5,710 bases of DNA from DATKXO01 sp035528995 (lineage in GTDB: Bacteria > Planctomycetota > Phycisphaerae > UBA1845), in NCBI GenBank assembly GCA_035528995.1, contig DATKXO010000099.1, positions 1-5,710 on the forward strand, given 5' to 3'. This document shows, one piece after another, positions 1-5,598 of this stretch. A model generated the notes under the pieces. It saw only the letters and a list, made by a program, of their open reading frames with translations, was not told the DNA's origin and ran no database searches. Position numbers and translations under genes: made by a program. Each line of letters opens with the position of its first letter. Within the stretch, counting starts at the first letter, position 1.

Positions 1-403
1 TCTTGTGCGGCCGGTGAGGCGAGATAGAATCGAGACAGGCGGCGGGCGTTCCGTTGCCGAGAGTGCTGCTGTTGCTGCGGTCGCCCTTCGGGCTCCCTCC
101 GCAACAGCAGCGGGAACGTTACCCATGGCGGCGGTTCCACCATATTCCATGCTGGAAACTGTCCAGCGCATGGGGACAAGCTGACGCCACGCCCCCTTTG
201 GCATGGCGCCCGCGGCCGGAACCGGGTGGCTCCGACCGGCCGTTCCGCGCCGAAAAGCCCCATGACCCCGACCAGGGCAAGTCAGCGGCTAACGGCTATA
301 TGTACACGGGGTCCCGGAGATGAAACTTGGAGGGTATGCAGCGGTAAAACGCGTACAAACACCCCTCCCCCAGTCTCCTCTCCCGCAACTCCGCAACAGA
401 AGG
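1..403 (-). other. Structured tract without a convincing gene, downstream of the leftward promoter
   Basis: No reading frame here has a good ribosome site, family motif or believable composition. There are several potential stem-loops: 263-266 with 281-284 (plus an inner CCC/GGG), GGCCGG 214-219 with CCGGCC 236-241, GCTGGA 151-156 with TCCAGC 162-167 nested in CCCATG 122-127 with CATGGG 169-174, and the long hairpin at 65-111. An 11-bp direct repeat CTCCGCAACAG occurs at 97-107 and 389-399. I tried to match it to 6S RNA, tmRNA, RNase P RNA, SRP RNA and the c-di-GMP riboswitch and saw none of their signatures. It is probably the 5' leader of the next minus-strand gene, or an unrecognised RNA. 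Confidence 0.5.
65..111. repeat. Long imperfect hairpin
   Basis: A perfect 10-bp stem, GCTGCTGTTG (65-74) with CAACAGCAGC (102-111), continues after a 3-nt bulge as CGG/CCG (78-80 with 99-101). It ends in a small GCCC/GGGC hairpin with loop TTC (83-86 with 90-93). No T-run follows on either strand, so a Rho-independent terminator is unlikely. It may be part of a structured leader or a dispersed palindrome. Confidence 0.5.
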
Positions 404-431
404 AGTATAATACACTTTTTAGGTTTGTCAA
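404..431 (-). promoter_or_regulatory. Strong sigma-70-type promoter reading out of the left edge
   Basis: On the minus strand there is TTGACA (426-431, perfect consensus), a 16-bp spacer and TATACT (404-409, 5 of 6). It is embedded in a locally AT-rich patch with A/T runs upstream (roughly 445-465 and 415-420). Transcription would start near 397 and run leftward, away from the pseudopilin genes and downstream of their end. No gene with a convincing start lies in the following roughly 400 nt, so it must serve a gene beyond the window with a long leader, or a non-coding RNA. Confidence 0.5.
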
Positions 432-513
432 GTTAGAGTGGGGAAAAAATTGGGAGGAAAATCCCTATCGGCGGCACTTTAGAAGGGGTGGGGGGCGGCG
501 TCCGATCGGCTGG

Positions 514-588
514 AGCCGGTTGCATAACCCCGAAAAACGGCTCTGGCAGGGTCAAAAAGGCGGCCTTGGGTCAGTTATGAAACCGGCT
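514..588 (-). terminator. Inverted repeat immediately after the GspK-like stop codon; possible transcript-end structure
   Basis: Arms 514-528 and 574-588 are 15 bp with one mismatch and enclose 45 nt. The first arm, in the direction of transcription, begins directly after the TAA at 589-591. The loop contains two T5 runs on the transcript and a weak AAGG/CCTT hairpin followed by T's, but no classical strong stem plus U-tract. It could stabilise or end the pseudopilin mRNA, or be a small palindromic repeat of another kind. The structure is clear; the function is a guess. Confidence 0.5.
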
Positions 589-3336
589 TTAGTTCATCCA
601 CTGGAAGTTCAGGATCCGCGGATGGATGAAGTGGCTGTCGGTCGGCGGATAGGCCAGCGACGGCGAGCGGTCCACGAGGGCCCAGAAGCGGCGGCTGCGA
701 AGCACATTGAATTTTTTGGCGGCCGTATCGATCGTGCCATACTGGACCGTGCCGTAGATGGAGTACGTGTCGCTCCGGACGGAGGCGATATTGGAGATCC
801 GGTTGAAGGCCTCGTCGCGCTGTTCGAGCGGACCGCGGGCGTTCGGGTTGGGAACCGTGCAAGCGAGGTTGAGGAGGGACAAGTTCAAGGTCTCGGCCGT
901 GCTCTTAAAGACGGTGCGTGATTTGTTGGGGAGGGGGGTGGCCAGGACGCTGAGCCCCGAAATCCGGAGGCCCGACTCCATAGCCTGGAGGGTGGCGCTC
1001 GTGGCGGTGTTGAGGTTGACCTTGCCGGCGACGCGGAGTTCCGGTCCGGCAAAGCGGCCGAGGTCGGCGGCGGAGTCGCCGGTGCCTTTGTCATTGGTGT
1101 CCATCTTGCCGTCGCCGTCGTTATCAAGGTTGTCCTTCCAGGGACCGCCGACCGCCAGGACGTTGGCGGCATTGAGTCGGCTCACGTTGCTGCCGCCGGG
1201 CTGAACGGTGTCGTCCCAGTTGAACTTCTCGTTGGCCTCGCTCGTCAAGTTGTTGGCTGTGGCCTTGGCGACCCTGGGCACCCAGGGCCAGAAGTCGCCG
1301 GAACCCTTGTTGCCTGCGACGGTGGGGTCGGTGTTCGGACATAGAATCTGGTCAATGTCGCCGAGGCGTGCGATGGCCTTGAAGGGCTTCAGGGCGGCCG
1401 GGGCCCGCGGCGGGAGGTTGCTGCTCGTTCCGTCCACCGATCGCGGGAACCGGATCGGAATGCCGCTCGTCTTGCTCTTGTTGGCCTCCTGGGTGAAACT
1501 GTCAATGCTGCCGTTGAGTCCGGCCTGCCACGGGCCCACGTATAGAACGGTGACGGGCGACGGGTCGCTCGCGCCGCGCGACTCCAGTTCGGTGAAGATC
1601 GGGCGATAGATGCCGCTGGTGATCAAGATGAAGGCGGCGGCGTCGGCGGTGTTGTCAATCTGGTCAATGGTGATCTTGCCGCTTCCGGGGGGGGTGTACG
1701 TGAGGGAAATAGACTGGAGACATCCGGTCAGCACATTCGTTTTGGACTTCGTGATGTTGATAGTACAAACATGAACATGATAAGGTGTCGGGGCAAACGA
1801 CTTGGAGTTGGCGGGCAGGTTGACGGGGTCGGCGGTGGCTCCTGAGTCTGCCACGGGGTTGAATTCTACCGCCATGCCGTCGGTCGTCAAGCCGGCGGTG
1901 TCGTCCTGCATGGCGGTATCGTTCAACCACGGAGCGATGACTTGAACTTTCAACACCCAACTGTACGTCGAATTGGCGGTGGGCGGCGATTCCGAGGGTG
2001 TGGGTCCCGAGTCCACGACTACCTTGCTGAGGATGGGTTGGCGGGAGGCGGCGGCGGCCTTCGGTTCGGTCCCCAGGTCGTAGCCCTTGATGCCGCAGCC
2101 GGTCGTGCCGTCGCGGAAGCCGGCGACGTTGGCGGCGAACTGGCCGCCCCAGGCGGTCTCGCCGTTGATGGGGCAGGTCCGACCGAAGTACAGCGCGCTA
2201 TAGATCGCTTTCGGGTTGTCGAAGTTGAGGTCGGCCTTTCGGGCGGACCAGACGCCTTCGGTGGAATTGCCTTGCATGGCCGTCAGGTGGCCGGCGCTGA
2301 GCCCGTCGCCGCGGGCCTCGCTGGTCCAGCCGACCGTCGTATAGGCCAGCCGCAGTTTCGAGTCGGCGAGGCCGGGGATGATCGGGTTGGATCCCCCGGA
2401 GATGCGTGTGGGGAACTTGAGAACGCTGTCGGTGATGCGGCGGAGGTCGAACTCCTCATCGAGGGTGAATGGGTAATCGCCTTCAAGGCCAGCGGTGCGA
2501 GGGGTTACGCCGTCCTTCAAGAGTGCGGCGGCGGGGTTCTCGAAGATGATTTCGCCGACGTTCGGATTGCCCGGCGCCTGTTGGCCCTCAGGCTTGCTCC
2601 ACCGCCCGGGTTGTTTGGCGCCGCTCGGGAGATTACAGCCGTTCAGGAGATACCCCATGTAATCAGGGTTAAAGGGGGGGGCCACGTCGCTGATGAAGTA
2701 TCCCCGTCCGACCATGTCGGCGTATCGCCAGTAATTCGCATCGGCCCCCCGGTTGCCGTGGGCGTTGAGGTTAATGAGAGAAGCGTGGTCCTGGATCGTG
2801 ATGCTGGTGCGTATGAGGCCGCCTTCGTAAGGAAACGCCAGTTCGGGAAGCCAGATGCCGTTCCTGGCGTTCGTCAGGCCCGTGCCGAGGTTGTCGGGGG
2901 CATCGATCGGCATGGACGTGAACAAGCCGCCGAACGGGATCGAGTAGAAAGCGGAGGTCACCCGGCGGCCGAACGAGAGGTTCTTCGGGGTTAAGCCGGC
3001 CGCGGCAGGTTCCACGGTGTCGGCCAGCCAGAGGTCGTTCGCGCCGGTTGCGTTGTTCACGCCGGGTGCGTCCCAGACCTCATTGTTATTGAGGCCCGAC
3101 ATGAGCATCGTGGTATAGTCGCGATTCGAGGGGCTGAGTTCCCACAGGTCCTGGACGAGCGCGTGGCAGGCGAACTCGACGGCGCCGTCGGCGGCCAGGT
3201 CGAACTGGGTCTGAAGCGCGAAGTTGGCCGCCGTGCTCCGGTCGATGCTGCTCATCGTCACGAACGTGATCCCGACGACCGCCAGGATGGCCAGCAGGCC
3301 GAGGACCACGATCAGGATCGAACCGGGCTGCCTCAT
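589..3336 (-). CDS. Very large GspK/PilX-like minor pseudopilin (915 aa)
   Basis: The N-terminus is a short leader MRQPG followed by SILIVVLGLLAILAVVGITF, a single hydrophobic helix (about 6-28). If cut at G5|S6, position +5 is Val; absence of Glu5 is characteristic of GspK. Further in, D738-N-D-G-D-G-K-M-D746 resembles a calcium-binding DxDxDG loop. It is followed by GKVNLNTATSATLQAM (771-786), matching the NxNTA motif that opens the helix-hairpin-helix-like domain of GspK proteins. Near the C-terminus, RDEAFNRISNIASVRSDTYS (840-859) and FWALVDRSPS complete a GspK-like end. Known GspK caps the pseudopilus with GspI and GspJ, and this gene follows I- and J-like genes. GspK is normally about 320 aa; here roughly 500-600 residues separate the membrane helix from the recognisable end, with no domain I can name. 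ATG start, with AAGGAA 7 nt upstream. It is separated from the GspJ-like gene by a 268-bp repeat-filled spacer. No frameshift is evident. Confidence 0.5.
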   Translation of the reverse strand: MRQPGSILIVVLGLLAILAVVGITFVTMSSIDRSTAANFALQTQFDLAADGAVEFACHALVQDLWELSPSNRDYTTMLMSGLNNNEVWDAPGVNNATGANDLWLADTVEPAAAGLTPKNLSFGRRVTSAFYSIPFGGLFTSMPIDAPDNLGTGLTNARNGIWLPELAFPYEGGLIRTSITIQDHASLINLNAHGNRGADANYWRYADMVGRGYFISDVAPPFNPDYMGYLLNGCNLPSGAKQPGRWSKPEGQQAPGNPNVGEIIFENPAAALLKDGVTPRTAGLEGDYPFTLDEEFDLRRITDSVLKFPTRISGGSNPIIPGLADSKLRLAYTTVGWTSEARGDGLSAGHLTAMQGNSTEGVWSARKADLNFDNPKAIYSALYFGRTCPINGETAWGGQFAANVAGFRDGTTGCGIKGYDLGTEPKAAAASRQPILSKVVVDSGPTPSESPPTANSTYSWVLKVQVIAPWLNDTAMQDDTAGLTTDGMAVEFNPVADSGATADPVNLPANSKSFAPTPYHVHVCTINITKSKTNVLTGCLQSISLTYTPPGSGKITIDQIDNTADAAAFILITSGIYRPIFTELESRGASDPSPVTVLYVGPWQAGLNGSIDSFTQEANKSKTSGIPIRFPRSVDGTSSNLPPRAPAALKPFKAIARLGDIDQILCPNTDPTVAGNKGSGDFWPWVPRVAKATANNLTSEANEKFNWDDTVQPGGSNVSRLNAANVLAVGGPWKDNLDNDGDGKMDTNDKGTGDSAADLGRFAGPELRVAGKVNLNTATSATLQAMESGLRISGLSVLATPLPNKSRTVFKSTAETLNLSLLNLACTVPNPNARGPLEQRDEAFNRISNIASVRSDTYSIYGTVQYGTIDTAAKKFNVLRSRRFWALVDRSPSLAYPPTDSHFIHPRILNFQWMN

Positions 3337-3376
3337 GTCGCGATTCCTTGCTCAGAAACCAGGTTAAAACCAAATG

Positions 3377-3516
3377 TTAGAGCAGTTTAACTTTGCGTAT
3401 GGACAGCGCGGCGGGTCTCTGACCTGCCGCGCTGCGAGCGGGGCTGTTTCCCCTGCGCGGTGGGTCGGAGACCCACCGCGCTCACCCTGTGCGTACCCAA
3501 ACTTAAAACGCTCTAA
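3377..3516. repeat. Complete copy of a TA-flanked palindromic (MITE-like) repeat
   Basis: About 140 bp with imperfect terminal inverted repeats: TTAGAGC at the left end and GCTCTAA at the right, each followed inward by an AT-rich GTTTAA/TTAAAAC block. It encloses two related hairpins. One is a 13-bp stem, 3405-3417 with 3421-3433 (one G-T pair, loop TCT). The other is a perfect 12-bp stem, 3455-3466 with 3470-3481 (loop GGA). About 21 bp lies between them. A partial copy in opposite orientation is at 5599-5710. No open reading frame. The outer TA at both ends would fit target-site duplication by an IS630/Tc1-type transposase, but the family is inferred. It sits between the GspJ- and GspK-like genes. 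Confidence 0.5.
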
Positions 3517-3595
3517 ATGGTAAATGCTAAATGACGGAGCGGCCTTCCGGCCGCGACAACATCCATTTGACATTTAACATTTATCATTTAACATT
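3515..3595. repeat. Heptamer-repeat hairpin abutting the MITE-like element
   Basis: The left arm is three 7-bp units of AAATGNN (3515-3535). The right arm is four CATTTNN units plus CATT (3564-3595). The arms are largely complementary and surround a GC-rich core with a 6-bp stem GCGGCC/GGCCGC (3539-3544 with 3549-3554). The AT-rich arms contrast sharply with the surrounding GC-rich DNA. The block begins exactly where the MITE-like element ends and stops 9 bp short of the stop codon of the GspJ-like gene. It is non-coding and looks like a short tandem heptanucleotide repeat of the dispersed intergenic kind. Confidence 0.5.
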
Positions 3596-3604
3596 GTCTC
3601 TTTC

Positions 3605-4570
3605 TCAAGGGTCTCCGATCCAGAAGACTTCCTGCATCGCGTAACCCCGGTACCGCGTGCCCGCCGCCAGGGGGGTCGGGCTGCGGTCGTCCGGGTCGTG
3701 GATGGCGATGGTCACGCGGATGGCGCGGGGGCATCCGACGGGGTTGCCCGGCCTGCAATCGAGAACACCGCTCTGCCTCTGCCAGTCGTAGTCGCCTTTG
3801 GTGGTGTCGTAGGCCAAGTACTCGACGTAGAACTCGCTCACGCGGCAGGCCATGACCCGCTGGAGACTCTGCGGGTGATCCGGCGTACCGGAGGCGGACT
3901 TCACCGGCCAGACGACCAAGTCGGACCTCGGGTCTACATAACGGTTGGTTGGACTGGCCACGCCAGGCTGGTTGAACAGGCTGCAAAGCGCGCTGACCTT
4001 GGCGTAGTCCTCGGCGTTGCCGGCCGCCCCCCCCTGGCCTCCGAACAGCCATTGGCCGCGACCGAGGATGCCGCAACGCTCGTCGTTCAGGGGCTTGCCG
4101 TCGACCGTCAGGCGTGCGTCGGGCGTGAAGACGTTCCTGGTATAGACCACCTCGGCAGCGGGTGCAATCGGCTGGGGCTCCGTGGGAGCCCACACGCCGG
4201 ACCACAAACCGACGGAGGTCATTGCGAGCGTGTCCGTGCCGTACCAGGCCGTCGTGGTCGCGGGCAAGATCGTTGCCACAGGCTGGGTCGTGGCGGCTTG
4301 GGGCACATAACCTTTGACGATGCGAAGGTATCCGTCGCGCGTCAGGCCCTGGACGTCGCGGTGCAGCGTATCGAAGAAGGACCGGCCCTGCTCCATGGCG
4401 AACTGGAGGCCCTCGGCGTCGCCGGCCGTCTTGGTGACGATGGCGAAAATCTGGACCACGCCGATCATCATGACCGTCATCAGGGACGCCGCCGTGACGA
4501 GTTCCACGAGCGTGAAGGCGCCCGCGGCGCCCGGGCGATGGGTGCGTCGGCAAGGTCGTGAGCCTGGCAC
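3605..4570 (-). CDS. Prepilin-like minor pseudopilin, GspJ/PilW-like
   Basis: A 321-aa protein. Its basic 18-residue leader is followed by F19-T-L-V-E23-L and a hydrophobic segment to about residue 44, the N-methylation/prepilin signature. The residue before F19 is Ala (G17-A18-F19), not the usual Gly, so cleavage is either A18|F19 with Glu at +5 or G17|A18 with Glu at +6. The C-terminus (about 282-321, RAIRVTIAIHDPDDR then MQEVFWIGDP) resembles the closing strands of GspJ/PilW-like proteins, where an R-[AV]-[IV]-R-hydrophobic strand is common. The GTG start is forced: the in-frame codon two upstream is the TGA of the previous gene, no other start lies before FTLVE, and GGAG sits 8 nt upstream. 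Tight spacing implies co-transcription and perhaps translational coupling with the GspI-like gene. The likely role is membrane-anchored tip pseudopilin. The family call is moderately sure; the prepilin class is very sure. Confidence 0.5.
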   Translation of the reverse strand: MPGSRPCRRTHRPGAAGAFTLVELVTAASLMTVMMIGVVQIFAIVTKTAGDAEGLQFAMEQGRSFFDTLHRDVQGLTRDGYLRIVKGYVPQAATTQPVATILPATTTAWYGTDTLAMTSVGLWSGVWAPTEPQPIAPAAEVVYTRNVFTPDARLTVDGKPLNDERCGILGRGQWLFGGQGGAAGNAEDYAKVSALCSLFNQPGVASPTNRYVDPRSDLVVWPVKSASGTPDHPQSLQRVMACRVSEFYVEYLAYDTTKGDYDWQRQSGVLDCRPGNPVGCPRAIRVTIAIHDPDDRSPTPLAAGTRYRGYAMQEVFWIGDP

Positions 4571-4573
4571 GGT

Positions 4574-5497
4574 TCACTCTCCAATGACGGTATGGAAGAC
4601 CGCGACGGCCTTCGGCATACTGACCCAGTTCGTAAGCGATGTGGGCGTAGCCGCGTTTGGTATAGGCTGCTCGGCGTTGATGTTGGTGGCGGTGACCCGT
4701 GCGGCCAGCGAAATCTGGTCGCCCGCCCCGGTGTTGGCGGCGCCCAGGATGACACGGTCCACCAGGTAAGCCTCGCCGCGAGGATTCGTCGTATCGACCG
4801 TGGGTCCCCTGAAGTCGAGGATGTAGTCGCCCGGGGACCCGCGGTTCGCGTTGTTCCAGGCCGCGAGGTATCGCGGATTGTCGGCGGTGCCGTTCCTAGG
4901 GTCCAGCCAATCGGGCAGGTTGCGGTTGGTCGGCGGAGTGGTGCCGGGGATGGTGCCGTAGCTGCCCCCGGCGCGGTAGACGACGATCGTGACCCGCCAG
5001 GGACCGAGGCCCGTCAGGGGCAGCGTCCCGATCGGCGAGGCGAACACCACCGGCACGTAGTTGCCGGCCATCCACGTCGGATAGTCGTCAATTTTGCCGG
5101 TGTTATCCGTCGTCGAGTACGAGCGGTGCCGGTCCTTGCTCGCGGTGTCGTAGTAGTCGTCGTAGAGGAAGGAGTTGGGATTATAGACCCGGAACTTGCC
5201 GGGGAGGCAGCCCTTTAGCAGCCCGCTTGTTGTTGCAATATAGCGGCTCAGTTCGTCCGTCTTGTCTTTGGCGTTCGTGCGGCACCAGGGGACCACTATG
5301 TCGCGGCGGGCCTTCATCATGGCCACCACGCTTCGGGCGCACATGGCCGCCATCGTGGATTCGCGGCTCCTGCGGCTCTGATCCACGGCCACCGGAAAGA
5401 CGGAGGCGACCATCGTCAGGCCGACGCCGAGGATCCCGACCGCCATAAGGATCTCGGTCAGAGTGAAGCCGCGCTCGTGCCGCGCCCTTGTGCTCAC
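4574..5497 (-). CDS. Prepilin-like minor pseudopilin, GspI/PilV-like (first gene of trio)
   Basis: A 307-aa protein with a class III signal sequence: a short basic leader (residues 1-10, ending in R9-G10), then F11-T-L-T-E15 and a hydrophobic helix to about residue 35. Prepilin peptidase would cut G10|F11, with the conserved Glu at +5, and the helix would pack in the core of a pseudopilus or pilus. A charged helical stretch (about 38-65) follows. The remaining globular part, with a beta-like segment GPWRVTIVVYRAG, matches no domain I can name. It is far longer than a typical GspI (about 120 aa). GspI/PilV is chosen because it precedes a GspJ-like and a GspK-like gene in canonical order. The start is GTG, preceded by AAGGAG at 6-nt spacing. 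The gene shares its frame with the next gene, which begins one codon after this TGA. Seen: signal motif and gene order. Inferred: tip-complex role. A generic prepilin-like protein is the alternative. Confidence 0.5.
   Translation of the reverse strand: MSTRARHERGFTLTEILMAVGILGVGLTMVASVFPVAVDQSRRSRESTMAAMCARSVVAMMKARRDIVVPWCRTNAKDKTDELSRYIATTSGLLKGCLPGKFRVYNPNSFLYDDYYDTASKDRHRSYSTTDNTGKIDDYPTWMAGNYVPVVFASPIGTLPLTGLGPWRVTIVVYRAGGSYGTIPGTTPPTNRNLPDWLDPRNGTADNPRYLAAWNNANRGSPGDYILDFRGPTVDTTNPRGEAYLVDRVILGAANTGAGDQISLAARVTATNINAEQPIPNAATPTSLTNWVSMPKAVAVFHTVIGE
4579..4582 (-). promoter_or_regulatory. Ribosome binding site of the GspJ/PilW-like gene
   Basis: GGAG lies inside the last codons of the upstream gene, 8 nt before the GTG at 4568-4570. 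Because the in-frame TGA is only one codon away from this GTG, no earlier start is possible, and the site fits a translationally coupled gene pair. Confidence 0.5.
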
Positions 5498-5503
5498 AGA
5501 CTG

Positions 5504-5509
5504 CTCCTT
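5504..5509 (-). promoter_or_regulatory. Ribosome binding site of the GspI/PilV-like gene
   Basis: AAGGAG on the minus strand, 6 nt before the GTG at 5495-5497. It supports that GTG as the start and gives a ten-residue leader ending in Arg-Gly, as expected for a prepilin. Confidence 0.5.
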
Positions 5510-5553
5510 ATTGCTCCGGACCTTACCGCGACGGCTCTGGCCGGTCCATGAGC

Positions 5554-5582
5554 ATTATAGCGGCCGGGCCCCGCGTCAACAA
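5554..5582 (-). promoter_or_regulatory. Candidate sigma-70-type promoter of the pseudopilin operon
   Basis: Reading leftward there is a perfect TATAAT at 5554-5559. At 17-bp spacing the -35 would be TTGTTG (5577-5582), a weak match. An overlapping TTGACG (5574-5579) matches better, but is only 14 bp away. Transcription would begin near 5547, giving a leader of about 50 nt before the GTG at 5497. The spacer is very GC-rich (GGGGCCCGGCC). The -10 is convincing; the -35 is not, which could mean dependence on an activator. Based on consensus matching only. Confidence 0.5.
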
Positions 5583-5598
5583 CCGTATGGCCGCTCTT

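Noticed and set aside
1..263. Minus-strand open frame of about 87 codons from ATG at 261-263 running off the left edge
   Set aside because: It lies downstream of the 404-431 promoter, so it was considered as the next gene. But it has only a weak upstream G-run, a Pro/Arg/Gln-rich sequence largely dictated by hairpins, and no family resemblance.
54..323. 89-codon plus-strand open frame in the left tract
   Set aside because: It passes through the 65-111 hairpin and encodes Leu/Pro/Arg-rich low-complexity sequence. There is no ribosome site, and the only promoter nearby points the other way.
481..500. G-quadruplex in the G-rich run
   Set aside because: Only one long G tract plus short GG pairs; four separated GGG tracts are not present.
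226..921. 231-codon plus-strand open frame crossing the left non-coding tract into the GspK-like gene
   Set aside because: No ribosome site, low-complexity basic composition, and it runs antisense through the well-supported C-terminus of the GspK-like gene.
1942..2994. 350-codon plus-strand open frame opposite the GspK-like gene
   Set aside because: The composition is Gly/Val/Arg-rich with no family motif, as expected for the antisense shadow of a high-GC gene. The minus-strand frame carries recognisable prepilin and GspK motifs.
3515..3595. CRISPR array
   Set aside because: The units are 7 bp with no 25-40-bp repeats or unique spacers, and the two sides are inverted, not direct.
3698..4561. 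287-codon plus-strand open frame
   Set aside because: Antisense shadow of the GspJ-like gene with Gly/Val/Arg/Asp-rich sequence and no motif.
3588..4577. 329-codon minus-strand open frame overlapping the GspJ-like gene in another frame
   Set aside because: It is extremely rich in Arg, Pro and Gly with no hydrophobic helix. The frame 3605-4570 contains FTLVEL and a membrane segment and has a matching ribosome site.
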